Shown here in pieces: positions 21,641 to 33,061 of a DNA stretch of 64,000 nucleotides (the first letter of the stretch is position 1; every line of letters starts with the position of its first letter). Below the pieces are notes generated by a model. The model made no database searches and was not told the DNA's origin. It saw only the letters and a program-made list of their open reading frames with translations. This DNA comes from Setophaga petechia (Eukaryota > Chordata > Aves > Passeriformes > Parulidae). The translations under genes were made by a program, and so were the position numbers. The stretch covers positions 49,141,844 to 49,205,843 of the forward strand of contig JANCRA010000003.1 of NCBI GenBank assembly GCA_024362935.1, written 5' to 3'.

Positions 21641-23012
21641 ATGGTAACAGCATTAGTGGGTGTTAGGAACTTTATTCTGTCTGATTTTGCTATCACAACT
21701 CATCCATCGCACCACATCGCATCCCATCGCATCCCAAAGCATCCCATTGCATCCCATGCCATGCCATGTCATCCCATGCCATGCCATGCCATGCCATGCC
21801 ATGTCATCCCATCCCATCCCATCCCATCCCATCCCATCCCATCCCATCCCATCCCATCCCATCCCACCCCATCCCAATGGGTTCCCAGTCCCTGGCCTCT
21901 CCCTGCCTGCAGGTGTGGCCTGTTGGGCTCTGCTGCTGTCCAGTGGGAGATTTGGGATTGGTGGCACCCAGAGCCCTCCTGCCCCCTCCAGCCCCTGTCT
22001 GCCTGATGCCTTGGGCTGCCTCCCTAGAACAGAGGCCAGACCAGGTGAAGAGAATAAAAGGAGGCATTGATGAAAGGCCTTCAAAAGGTTCACCTTGGGC
22101 TCTCAAAGCCTCTGAGAGGGGCTACACCCAAAATGGACAATGGTCATGAGTTTTTCAGACAGATGTAAGTTTGGTCCATTTACAAATCAGGGGTTAATCC
22201 CCTAATTACAGCTTCAGGTAATGAAGTCATTTAGCCCCAGTTTGCTCTCCCCCAATTCACTTTTTTTCTCTACTTTTCTGGGCCTGAGGCAGTAGAGTGT
22301 TCTTGAATTGCAGGCCTAGAGAGATTGGTTTGTCTGACCAAAATGTGCAGACAGTTAACTAACACTTTCCATGGAGCTTAGAGTTATGCACTAAGGCAGT
22401 ACAGGATATGAAAAATTGAAAGGCTAAAATCCTAAGGCATCATGCCCCCTCTGACATCCTCTAGAAATTCCCCCCAGGCTGCCTTCCCCTCCAGACATCC
22501 CCGCTCCTCTCCTGTCCCACTCAGGAGCCCCAGCAGTGTTTGTGCTCCTCCTGGCAATTCCATGCTTCTCCAGCCCAATGAACAGCAGTGGAGCCATCCC
22601 TGTAGTGCCTCTTGTTTGCCTCCAAAGGAGGTTGGGGGGCTGGAGAGCAGGGATGGAGCTGGGGAGGGGCATCTCCAAGAGAAACACGGCCCCAAAGCCT
22701 TACGGGGCAGGCTGGGGTGAGCAGCCCATGGGGAGGGACTGGAGCCTCAGGCACGGGGCTGGGAGGGATGGGGAGGGCAGGAGGTGGGTGGGCTGCATGG
22801 GGAGTGGGATGGGAGGGTGGTGTGGGAGGGGTGGGACATGGTGGGAAGATGTGGTGGGAAGGTGTGGGATGTGGTGGGGCTGCTGACCTCAGGGAAGCCC
22901 CAGGGAGGGGGGTGATGCCCTGTGGAACCCATGGTGACAAACACAGGTGTCACCCTGCTCCTGGAAGGGGGTGGCTGTTCTGAGGACCACAGCCTCCTCC
23001 TCTCCTTGCTTC
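21641..23012. repeat. Triplicated non-coding block, copy 2
   Basis: Matches 8860-10160 and 55230-56670, broken at its right end by an LTR. No gene. Confidence 0.55.
21703..21884. repeat. Mixed pentamer microsatellite
   Basis: CATCG/CATCC variants, then CCATG repeats, then a clean CCCAT run, showing motif change along one array. Confidence 0.92.
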
Positions 23013-23624
23013 TGTGTGGGAGCTCAGCACATCGCTCTGAATGTCCAGAGTCACCGGGAGAATCCTTGGGGAGCTCAGAGGTCCTGGAATGTTGCCAGAC
23101 GTTCTTGGTAGCTGGACTTTGACCCTTCTAGGGATGTGTGTGAGGACATGGAAGTCACTGGTGTATGAGTGGTGGAGGGATCACGCATTTACAGGGTGAA
23201 ATATGCATTTTGGGATTTTGATACAGGGGGGTTATGGAGAAAAGATGGAGGAATCGGGGCGTGTCTCATGCTTCTTCTTTCTTCTTCTTGTCGTCCATCT
23301 TCTGTGGTGATGCTGGCACTTGGGGATTGGTTTGTGGTGAAAGTGCACTTGTTAACAAGGGTGAAAGGTATTGGGGATAAAAAGTAAATATGATGTACGT
23401 AGTTTTTATTATAAAAAGACACGACCGCCCCATGGGTGGTCAGAGTGCCTTTGGCTGCTTTGCTGGTCAGATCTCGGCTGGCAAAGAGGAAAACTTTGTA
23501 AGATAAGAAATAATAAACAATCTGAAGACTGAAATGTCGAGGAGTCCAGACTCGTCCTTTGAACCGCGGGCTGCCCCGAACCATTCTGCGCGTGTCCGAG
23601 CAGAGACAACAGCCGGATCGGACA
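23013..23624 (+). mobile_element. Solo LTR, family 4 (612 bp)
   Basis: Ends TGTGTGGG and CGGACA, flanked by CTTC on both sides (23009-23012 and 23625-23628). TATAAAAA at 23410-23417 and AATAAA at 23512-23517. Empty sites are visible at about 10158 and 56668. Related to the LTR at 45670 over its right two-thirds. Confidence 0.8.
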
Positions 23625-24024
23625 CTTCTGCACCCTCTGAGCCTGCTGAGGCAGCAGCTGAAGGCAGTGGAGAGGAAGAATTTCTGAAGGCAGAGAGTCC
23701 TTTGCTCCTGGCTCACAAAATGAAAAATTAAAGATCTTTGGATAGAACTCTACTGTGACACTCACAGAGCACTTGGGGTGGGGAAGGCTGAGCCCATGGG
23801 CCATCGTGTCCGTGCCAGCCCCGCTCCGGGCACTGGGGATCATGGTTGCTCCAGGGAGCACAAGCCATGGCTGTGTCCCCTCTGACACCAAGAAGTTTAA
23901 GTCTTACAGCAAAAGTGTGTTAGACTAATAAGAATTTTGAGTCAAAATTGTGAAGATATTGGAAATTTATTTGCCATAGATATGTCCAAAGAAACAAAAA
24001 TTTTCAGGCATTCTTGTACACTAT
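23625..24024. other. Block between two LTRs
   Basis: Continues the triplicated block (compare 10160-10540), entering the AT-rich part near 23890. No gene. Confidence 0.5.
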
Positions 24025-24798
24025 TGCGAGAAACAGAATTCAGTGCTTAGAGTTTTTAAATGTTTAATAATTATAATAGTGATAGTAATTGTAATAGGAT
24101 AAAAAAGACAATATTTCCAGCGCTGGGTTGCTCCTCCCAACAGCCAAATAATACGGAGAGGCGGGGAGGGGTGTGTATACAGACAATGTTATTTTTATAC
24201 TGCTACATTACTCAAACACTTGCATAGTCATGTGTTTCATGCATTACTCAAACATTCTTTTAAAATTTCTGATGTTCTGGGAACTCCTTTGTCTGACTTT
24301 TCCACACTCCGGCTTCTCTGCATGGCATCCTGGGTGTCAGATCAATGTGTTTTATTTCTTCTGGTGTCTCCATGCTGCTGTTTCACATCCTCTGATGAGA
24401 TTTTAGTGTGTCCTCCTTAAATCTAACATGGTATTCCCTAATTGTCCTCCAGGGCTCTGGTTTGAGTCATGGTTCTCACTTGGACAGGTTGGTCAGTGGA
24501 TGGCCCTACACTGTTTTTAGTTACACAAAAGCCTTTTTCACATCTTATGCTTTGTTAAGGTCTGTAACACAATACATTCATCACACTATTATTTCCATAA
24601 GTGATACATAGATATTATATTCCTTACACTACTATTTCTGTGAGCAATACAGTGCATACATAAGCTGATAGATTATCTTATACTAACATGCAGCTAAAAA
24701 GACTTACAATTGATACAATTTTGAAATAATTATAATCAATAACAACATGCATAGGCTAATACATCAATGCAAAAGCCAATATTATCTCGTTAATTCCA
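24025..24798 (-). mobile_element. Probable solo LTR or retroelement, family 5
   Basis: About 774 bp absent from the paralogous AT-rich blocks at 10550 and 57055. On the minus strand it would begin TGGAATTAACG and end TTTCTCGCA. Flanks CACTAT and GACTAC agree at four of six bases. The class is not recognised and the ends are tentative. Confidence 0.5.
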
Positions 24799-25745
24799 GA
24801 CTACAATATCCAAGATTTTTTAATAGTTACAGCCAAAAGTGCTCCCAGCTTCTTACACCAAGGTATAGGTGTTTTGTTTCTTTTAATTATTACTAGAATA
24901 TGTTGTCTTAGTTTAATGCATAACCCAGGTTTTTTCCAGCTAAACAATGTTTTATTAAATTTGTTGTCTTGGTTAGACAGTGACCACTGATTATGTTTTC
25001 TGAGCTGTACAAGCGTAGGAAATGGCTCTCTTATTGCCATTGCAATTTATCTCTTGCAATTTATTAATCAAGCACTCTGGTGTGTATAGACTTCTAAATT
25101 TCTAGCTCTCTCAAGATATCATTCTTATTCTTTGTCATCCAATTAATTTCTAGTTATATGATAACCATTAAAAAAACTTGATTGAATTTTCTTCTCCAAC
25201 TATTAAGCTCTCTAAGGGCTATGGGTCGATTGAGTTTTTACCTGACAGCCAACACAGATCTAAATCAAAACCAGCTAAAAAACCACAGTCAAATATGCCT
25301 TGACTAATTAAACATAGTTCATTATGAAATTTCAAAATGGTCACAGAATTCCTGGCTAACTACCTCTCTGTCCCCTCCCTCCAGCCACATTCCCGGCTGG
25401 CAGCAGCAGCCAAAGGAAGCCAGGAAGCTCTGGCAGAGGGGGCAAAGGCAGCTCAGGGTTCACGGTGCTGTTTATTGGTATCAGACCTCAGTGGGATGCA
25501 GGAACCAGGTGCCAGGGGGAATTCTGGGGTCACATCTGTGTTGGGAAGGATCCATTTGGGGAACAGTGCTCTAGGACCTGGGAGGGAGGAAATCCATGCT
25601 CCAATGAGAACCTTGCAGAGCATACCTCCCACATGGCCCCTGTCACTGCCTCTGCTCCCTTCTCCTGCAGGAATAAAGGTGGGAGGGTGATCCTAAGTCA
25701 CTGCCCCATGGTCCTGCATCGGGGCACTTGAAGGGTTCAACAGGC
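24799..25745. other. AT-rich block and 3' flank of pseudogene 6
   Basis: Continues the sequence matched at 10570-11471. A 79-codon minus-strand frame at 24801-25040 is not kept open in the other two copies, so it is not called. No gene. Confidence 0.5.
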
Positions 25746-26690
25746 TCAGACCCCCGTGTCCCTGGTGGCATCATTACTGGGGGCACTGCTCCCTTCTGGC
25801 TCCTCAAACACCTTCTGGAGGCACTCCCTGAGGGACCCCATGGAGCTGTGCCTCCAGCACTTTGTTACTGAGGTGCAGGTGAAGGGGCTGATGCTGCTGT
25901 GCATGCAGGCAAACAGGAGAACAACCCGAGGGGACACAGTGGTGTAGCCGAGCTGCTGCAGGAAATTCCAGAGACTGAGGGGGAGAGTGAGGAGCACAGC
26001 AAGGAAGACAATGATGGCAAGGCTCTTGGATTGCTGCTGCTGGGAGCTACCCTTGAAATGAATGAAGAGGATTGTGCTGGAAATGAGCATGGATGGAGCA
26101 AAGACGAGGAAGTTGAGGGTGTACAGGGAGATGAGAGCCCCCCTGGCAGAGTTTGTGTTCCTGTGACTGGCACAGGGAATTCACCTCAGAAATGGCAGCG
26201 ATGGCACTGATGGAAAGGGCCCAGAGCATGGCACTGACCACCACCCATGAGAGGTCCTGGGGAAGGTGGCAGAAGAGCCCAGGTGGGCAGAGCATGGACC
26301 TGCTCCTCTCGATGCTGATGGCTGCCAGCCGGTACAGCCCTACGCTGTAGAACATCCGGAAGAGGAGAAAAGGAAGTGTATGGATGCTGGGGGCATGATG
26401 GAGGAGCAGGAGAAATCCTCCAGCAGGAAGAGCAGAGTGGAGGGGACCATGAAGATGAGGAAGAGGAAGTTGATGATGGCCAGGTCAAGGATGTAGGCAG
26501 TGATGGGTTTCATGGTGTCCCTCTGGATGTGGAACCCAAGGATCCTGATGACAGCCCCGTTCCCAGCCAGCCCACAGAGGCAGATGTGCAGTGTCACACT
26601 GTGTATGGCCATGCTGGGGACATCTGTCTCACAGAGATCATCTCCTTTAGTCGGTGAGGCAGGAGATGGGGAGATGATGCTCATCCCCAT
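25746..26690 (-). pseudogene. MRGPRH-like subfamily C pseudogene 6 (two frameshifts)
   Basis: Near-identical to pseudogene 3. It shares the missing G in TM3 (about 26366) and adds a T insertion near 26144, in the loop before TM5, that shifts the frame again. TM6-TM7 and the C-terminus (25746-26090) remain readable: CMHSSISPFTCTSVT, where Tyr of the TM7 motif is also lost. Its duplication therefore followed the first frameshift. The upstream ATG of the 5' UTR peptide is GTG here, as in pseudogene 3. Confidence 0.88.
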
Positions 26691-27019
26691 GGATGGATGC
26701 TGGGCAGGCAGTGGGATGTGGCCCCTGGCTGTGGTCAGAGTGGATGGGCAGTCAGTGCTTGGAGAATCCAGGGATGGACCACGTGGCTCCTCAGCAGCTC
26801 CCTGCAGTGGGAAGGATTCAGTGGGGAGGAGTGAGATGCGCAGGGGAGGAGGGCAGTGGGATGGGAGAGGGAGGTGGGAGGGTTGAGCTGTTCAGGCACA
26901 GGGCAGGGGAGGGCGGGGCTGGGTAGGGCCCTGCGGTCACCAGGAGAGGGTGGCAGGAACAGAGCAGCTGGTGCAGGAGAGGAAGGTGGGGTAGGGAGGA
27001 AGGCAAACATTGCAGTGAC

Positions 27020-27231
27020 CTGTTCCCTGTGGGGCAGCAGGAGGCAAAGGGGTCTGTGCAGACCCGCGGCGCTTCCTGGTACCTCTTGCTTCTTTTGGGA
27101 TCCGTGTCCTAAAGCGGCTCCTGCCAGGTCAGGGACATGAAGGAGAAAGTGCCCAGGTCACCAGGAGCTCCCCATTCCCGTCCTGCTGGCTCCTCTCTGT
27201 GCCCTGTCCTGGCGTTGTTTCCCAGGGCTCG
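27020..27231 (-). promoter_or_regulatory. Candidate exon 1 of pseudogene 6
   Basis: Donor GT at 27018-27019. A family 1 LTR begins about 120 bp upstream. Confidence 0.42.
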
Positions 27232-27351
27232 AGCAGTCACTGGGCAGTTGGAAATGGTTTTACATCTTTGGCTTCCACACAGTTCCACAGACTCTGAGTT
27301 ATTGATCTTCATTTTTTTCATTTTCCCTACGAATCAAGTGGTCTTTTTCTT

Positions 27352-27747
27352 TGTTGTGAGAAACGACACCCCGCTTATTTAAAATTTTAGAAATTTATTA
27401 AACTACAACACAGGACAAAATAAGGTCCAGAGGCACACTGCCCAAAACAGAAATAGGCTTTGTACCCTCTTTGAAACCAACCCCCTGGTAACCCACCCCC
27501 TACATTCAGACACATTCCGCTTTTCCAGCACAGCTCCTCCTCCGTCCCGCCTTCCCGGAGCTCGTGCAGCGCTTCGGGCTTCGACTGCCCACCATGGTCA
27601 GAGATCAGCATTACAACTCTCAACATGAACACAATACTCACGTTAGAAAAACTCCAAAGCTTCACAGAGCTTCTTTGAACATTATAACACATGTAATATT
27701 CATTCAACGTTTCTGAGAGTCAATGACCATAGCACCTGTTTATAACA
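27352..27747 (-). mobile_element. Solo LTR, family 1
   Basis: 396 bp, same insertion as at 5276. The TATA element of the copies at 13079 and 59600 is replaced here by unrelated sequence. Confidence 0.75.
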
Positions 27748-29887
27748 TTTGTGTCTGGCTCCTCATTTTCCTCTAATTAGAATCACGCCTTCCCTGTAGA
27801 GTGTCCCGTTCTTCAACTTCCTTCCCTCACAGGTTTCTATTACACCTCATTTTTCTTCCCTGAGGGGTCACTGTCCCTCTAGCAGCAGAGGGATGCTGGT
27901 GGTGCTGGTGGCACTGGAATGCTGCTGGCAGTGCTGGCAGTGCTGGTGAAGCATCTGGGTGCTTGTCAGAAACAGCTCCCATTCTGTCAAGAGCTCCAGA
28001 ACCACTGCCAAAGCCTCCCCTGTGCTCATGGGATCACCCCTGGGCCATGGACTCCCATTCCTGTCATTCCAATGCAGGCTCACAGAGCCCAAGGGAAGGA
28101 CAGCACTCAGTTGCTTGCAGCCAGGCTATCAGCACTTGGAGCCCACCCCAATTACTGCCAGTCCCCTTGATGATGCAGTGAAAGCAATCAGGGACCAGGG
28201 TGCTGGGAACTCCCTGCCAGCCCATATTCAGAGCTGCTCCTGCTCCTCCTCATGCCTGGGAACACTTGGGGTTGTTTTTGTGGTTGTCTGATCCCAGACT
28301 GACCCTTTGCCAGCAGGAACACTTTCAACTATCCCACATTGCTCCAAACCTGTGTCAGTCTGGTTTTGGACACTTCCAGGGATCCAGGGGCAGCCACAGC
28401 CTCTCTGGGCAATGTATGGCAGGGCCCCACCACCCTCATAGGGAAGGATTTCTTCCCCATATCCAATCTGACCCCACCCTCTGTCACTGACAAGGGAAGC
28501 CATTTCCCCATGTCCTGTCTCTCCATGCCCTTGTCCAAAGTCGCTCTACAAATCTCCTGGAGCCACATCAGCTCCTGGATCATGAAGTGTTTGCTCTTGA
28601 AAGGATTGGGCTGGTGAGGGGATGTGAGAGTCCATAGTTGGGGACACAAACACGGTGTCAGGAGGAAGAGAGGTGACAGTTCTGGTCCCAGGGCCAGCAG
28701 TTTCCAGGAGGAACATCCCAGCTCTCTCAGGTACATGTCAGCCTGGGTAGGAATCATCTTGGAATTCACTGTAGGTTGCAGTCTGAAATCCAGGAAAACT
28801 CTTGCTTTGAAATCTTTGCTCTTTTGAAAGGAAGCTCAGGTAGGGAGTGGCCTCATTGGCAGTGGAGACAAGGAAGGTGCTTGGAAGTAGGAAAAGCACA
28901 TTGGAGGATCATGATTCTCCTGCACTTGCCTTGGGAGAAACCCCCTGGCTGAGTTGTTCTTCCCGGGCCAAGAGGTTGCACCATGGAAAGTTTCTGCTCT
29001 GCAATGGGCAGGAAAACAGGAGACAGGGAGAGAAAAACCCTCTCAGATATCCAAATCTGTCTCATCTCTTAATTATTAACTACTCTGTTAATAAATGCTC
29101 CATAGCTGTTTAACCTCATGTGTGTCTCCAAAGCCTGACTTCACACATGATTTCACTCTCACTTCCCATTCCATAAGCAGTGGCACGTTGGTTTCCCCTG
29201 GATTTAAGGCAGTGGGAAAAGGAGGGACAGCTTCCCCCTGAGCAAGAGATGTGGCTGCTGGCCAGGTCTCTGCCAGGAGGAATCAGGAGCTCTTGGTGCT
29301 GCCAACATCATCCCAAGCATTGCAGGCACGTGCCTTAGGAAGGGCTCTGGTATGAGACAGGGACCTGCCCGGCTCCCAGAGCAGCCAGAGGCTTTAGAAT
29401 GGGACAAAAGAAGGACATGAGCCATTTTGGACACTGTTTAACAGAGGCAGGCTCTGCAGTGAAGCCTGGTTGTTGTTTATTTAACAAATTACGGGGCAGG
29501 AACTACTACAGTGGAAAGAAACAAAAACCATGAATCCAAATCTGATTGAGGGGTGGTTACAGAATGGCAAAGATCAGGAGAGGCTGGACTGTGGCTGGAG
29601 CTGCTGTGCAGAGTGGCTGTGCAGCTCCTGCTGAGGGTGGCCAGGTTCAGCATGGAGGTGGTCAAGGGCTTCCCTGGACACTGATGCTGGGGAACCAGAG
29701 GATGGATGGCCCCATTCTGCAGAAGAGCAGCATAACTCCCTAATTTCTGTGCAATTAAATGGTCCAAACATCTGGTGATGGGAATTTCCATATTCCATGT
29801 ACTTTCTGGTACAGGCACAGGAGTTCAGTGGAGTTCAGTATTGATCCTGCACTTTACCCAGAAGGATTTAATTTTGGAATTCAAGAA
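27748..29887. repeat. Long intergenic block, copy 1
   Basis: Matches 39881-42010 almost throughout and 33370-34330 plus 36890-37985 in two pieces. A plus-strand AATAAA at 29090 followed by a GT-rich stretch could be a 3' end of an unknown transcript; the same pair is at about 37208 and 41217. A minus-strand frame at 29489-29818 is open in three copies (see findings). No recognised gene. Confidence 0.5.
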
Positions 29888-30423
29888 TGTGAGACATTCC
29901 CACTGAAAGGATAAGGGAATGTTGCTGTCCCTCCCCAGCTCTGCAGCCCTACCTGGTGTCCCTTCCCATCAGCTGGGAATGCAGGGCTGGCTCTGCTGGA
30001 CAGATTGGGAAGGATGCTCCCTGTGATCCCAAGCCCTCTCCTGCCATCCAGAGGCACCAGCCCTGCAGGGATTTGGGAAATCACTGCCACCCTGTGCTGG
30101 GTGTGTCCCCAGGGATGAAGGTGTCCCATTCTTTTCAGGCAAGAGCTCCCTGAAAACACCATGAAAGTCATCTGGTGAGCCAAAGGAGATGGAGTTCATT
30201 CCCTGTGGCCGAGGCCATGAGGGTCATTCCATGGGGAATAGAGCTGGGGAACAGCACTGAGCCCAGCTGCACTGCTTGGAGCCATGTGGATCTAGGAGGG
30301 AGGAGGAAATCCATGCTCCAGTGTGCTCCCTGCAGAGCATCCCACAAAAATCACCCAAGGCAATGCCCCCACTCGCTTCTCCTGGAGGAATACAGCACAA
30401 TGGGGAGGGTGATCTTGTGGATA
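29888..30423. repeat. Subfamily B 3'-flanking module, copy at gene 7
   Basis: Same module as 18590-19200. No gene. Confidence 0.5.
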
Positions 30424-30429
30424 TTTATT
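30424..30429 (-). terminator. Polyadenylation signal of gene 7
   Basis: AATAAA on the minus strand, 76 nt past the stop. Confidence 0.55.
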
Positions 30430-30504
30430 AATGAGGAGACTCAAGGAATCCCTCAGCCACTTTCCTGGGGTCCTTCATCAGAGCAGTGGAAGGGATCAGC
30501 AGGC

Positions 30505-31425
30505 TCAGACCCCTGTGTCCCTGGGCACATCATTTCTGCGGGGTTTTTTTTTTTTTGGTTCCTCAAAGACCCTCTGGAGGGAGACATGGAGGGACCCCAT
30601 GGAGCAGGCCCTCCAGCACTGCCCTGCCAAGAAGTAGATGAAGGGTTTGATGCTGCTGTTGATGCAGGTGAGCAGGAAAACAACCTGAGAGGACACATTG
30701 ATGTAACCGAGCTCCTGCAGGAAATTGCAGAGGATGAGGAAGAGAGTGAGGAGCACAATGATGACGATAACGATGTTGCGCCTCTCAAACTTCTGCTGCT
30801 GGGAGCCCCACTTGGCCTTAATGAAATCAACTGTGCTGGAAATGACCACGGGTGCAGCTAAGAGGAGCAGGATGAGGGTGTACATGGAGATGAGAGCTGC
30901 CCGGCAGTGCTCCTGCTCTTGTGATGGGCACAGGAATGTCACCGTGGGAATGACAGTGAAGACAGCAAGGAAGGCCCAGTATTGGACACTGATCACCACC
31001 CACAACAGGCGCTCTGGAAGCTCCCGGCGGCAGCAGAGCCAGCAGAGCTTGTACATGAACAGCACATTGCTGCTGAGCATCAGCCGGTACAGCCCCCAGT
31101 AGATGGACACCACTGACAGCTGGAAAAGGAAACTCAGATACAGCAGGGACAGGATAGGAGTGCAGGACACATCCTCCACCAGGAAGAGGAGCGCAGAGGG
31201 GAATGCAAAGAGGAGGAAGAGGATGTCAGTGACAGTCAGCCTAAAGATGCCAGAGTTACTGCTATTCAGGCTGAGGAGGCCGATGACAGCCCCGTTCCCA
31301 GCCAGTCCACAGAGGCAGATGAGCAGCGTCACACTGTGCATGGCCACGCTGGTGACATCTGTCTCACACAGATGGTCTCCTTCAGTGGGTGAGGCAGGAG
31401 ATGGGGACATGGTGGTGACCTCCAT
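30505..31425 (-). CDS. MRGPRH-like: Mas-related GPCR, member H-like, subfamily B (gene 7)
   Basis: Intact, 306 residues. TM1 29-52, TM2 with Asp67, TM3 95-118, TM4 141-161, TM5 180-202, TM6 217-238, TM7 247-267 (NSSIKPFIYFLAG, Lys260 at the Asn position of NPxxY). The ERC triplet of subfamily A at 121-123 is VLF here, so both the acid and the Arg of the TM3 switch are gone. The tail has one CSMGSLHVS unit where subfamily A has three, and a KKKK stretch (291-294) encoded in a 13-base homopolymer. Predicted gene: exon 2 to 31540, intron 31541-32853 containing a solo LTR, exon 1 from 32854. Confidence 0.88.
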   Translation of the reverse strand: MEVTTMSPSPASPTEGDHLCETDVTSVAMHSVTLLICLCGLAGNGAVIGLLSLNSSNSGIFRLTVTDILFLLFAFPSALLFLVEDVSCTPILSLLYLSFLFQLSVVSIYWGLYRLMLSSNVLFMYKLCWLCCRRELPERLLWVVISVQYWAFLAVFTVIPTVTFLCPSQEQEHCRAALISMYTLILLLLAAPVVISSTVDFIKAKWGSQQQKFERRNIVIVIIVLLTLFLILCNFLQELGYINVSSQVVFLLTCINSSIKPFIYFLAGQCWRACSMGSLHVSLQRVFEEPKKKKPRRNDVPRDTGV

Positions 31426-31473
31426 GGATGGATGGACGCTGGGCAGGCAGTGGGATGTGGCCCCTGGCTGTGG

Positions 31474-31521
31474 TCAGAGTGGATGGGCAGTCAGTGCTTG
31501 GAGAATCCAGGGATGGACCAT
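31474..31521 (-). promoter_or_regulatory. Upstream ORF of gene 7
   Basis: Full MVHPWILQALTAHPL peptide. Confidence 0.55.
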
Positions 31522-31730
31522 GCGGCTCCTCAGCAGCTCCCTGCAGTGGGAAGGATTCAGTGGGGAGGAGTGAGATGTGCAGGGGAGGAGGGCAGTGGAA
31601 TTGTGGGGTGGGAGAGGGAGTTGTGTGGTTTGGGCTGTCTCGCAGGAAGCTGATAAATACCATAGAGAATGAACATTTTAAGTTTTTCTGAAGAGGTTCA
31701 ATACCAAAGTGGCCAAAATTTAAAAGGATG

Positions 31731-32258
31731 TGTTATAGATGGATAATGAGTTAATTGGCTCTCACAGTTAAGGGATGAATCCTGTGTGAATATTAAGAGA
31801 AGCTTTATTGATATATAATTAATTAATTGTAGTCTTGTTTAGATGTCCCCTGTTCTCCCCATAGTCCCCTTCTCCCCCCACTGTACTGTTGCCATCAGAG
31901 AGCCTGAGTCATCTAGGACAGGTACAAAGAAGGGGTGTACAAAATCTTATTGCTGAAGGAGGAAGAGGTGCAGCATGAGAACACCTGACCCTCCAGTGAA
32001 GTTGCAAGAACGCAGGCTCCACCAATAAACACAAGGAAGGGCTGACTGACAGACTTTGGGAGGAGCCAGGTTTAGCTGATGCAACCCCCAGGGTATCAAA
32101 AGTGAAACATCCATCTTGAAGGTCAGCCAGCCACGTGGTAGGCAGCCATGAGGGAAGCTCCCAGGCCTGCTTCTCCTTATTTACTCCTTTTGTTGCATTT
32201 TGTATTAAGGTTCAATAAATAATTAAAATTTTCAAAAAGTGGGCGGTTGTTTCTCACA
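31731..32258 (+). mobile_element. Solo LTR, family 2, in gene 7 intron
   Basis: Same insertion as at 2199: GGATG duplication at 31726-31730 and 32259-32263. Shared target shows it was copied with the unit. Confidence 0.85.
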
Positions 32259-32851
32259 GGATGTAAAGGCTGGCACACAGGATGGCAAACATGGCAGGAA
32301 CCAGTGCAGAAGCAGATAAGGAGGCCTGCAGTGATTTTGGGGCAAATTCTGGAACAGGAAGCAACAGTGCATGACCAGAGGAAACGTTCAAGGCAAGGGC
32401 ACCTGTAATATGGCAGCATTCATTGAATATGACCACCAGAAAGACTCCTCTTAATGAACCTCCAGGATCATTAAAGGACTTGCAGGAGGAGGTAGACGCA
32501 TGGAAATGAGTTCTAGGAAAATGGTGTTTGTGTATTAGAAAAGAAATACTTTTTAATGCCTACATGTGGTTCTAATGGATTAATACCCTGTTGTAAAGTC
32601 TCACCATACACACAATACAAGGAGAGATCCCTCTGTGTCCTGTGCAGATAAAGAATTTCTGCTTCCTCATGCTTTGCATTGTGTTAGAAAGTTTGTTCAG
32701 GCCCTTTTCCGTATTGGGATGGAAACGGGATGCACAGGAGAAGAGAGAGGAGCTGGGGAGGGCCCTGCGGTCACTGGGAGTGGGTGGCAGGAACAGAGCA
32801 GGTGCTGCAGGAGAGGAAGGTGGGGTAGGGAGGAAGGCAAACATTGCACTG
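32259..32851 (-). other. Rest of gene 7 predicted intron
   Basis: Nearly identical to 44265-44857 and similar to 2729-3320. No coding frame recognised. Confidence 0.5.
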
Positions 32852-32853
32852 AC

Positions 32854-33061
32854 CTGTTCCCTGTGGGGCAGCAGCAGGCAAAGGGGTCTGTGCAGATCAG
32901 CGGCGCTTCCTGGTACCTCTTGCTCCTTTGGGATCCGTGTCCTAAAGCGGCTCCTGCCAGGTCAGGGACATGAAGGAGAAAGTGCCCAGGTCACCAGGAG
33001 CTGGCTCTCGTCCTGCTGGCTCCTCTCTGTGCCCTGTTCTGGTGTGGCTCCCCAAGTCTCG
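32854..33061 (-). promoter_or_regulatory. Candidate exon 1 of gene 7
   Basis: Donor GT at 32852-32853. The upstream LTR site (about 33160) is empty. Confidence 0.5.

Noticed and set aside
21703..21884. CRISPR-like short repeats
   Set aside because: Contiguous pentamers without spacers, in a vertebrate genome.
23013..23624. Full endogenous retrovirus with coding genes
   Set aside because: Only a single LTR is present; no gag, pol or env frames on either side here or at the other LTRs.
24801..25040. 79-codon frame in the AT-rich block as a retroviral protein remnant
   Set aside because: No recognisable motif and not open in the copies at 10.6 and 57.1 kb.
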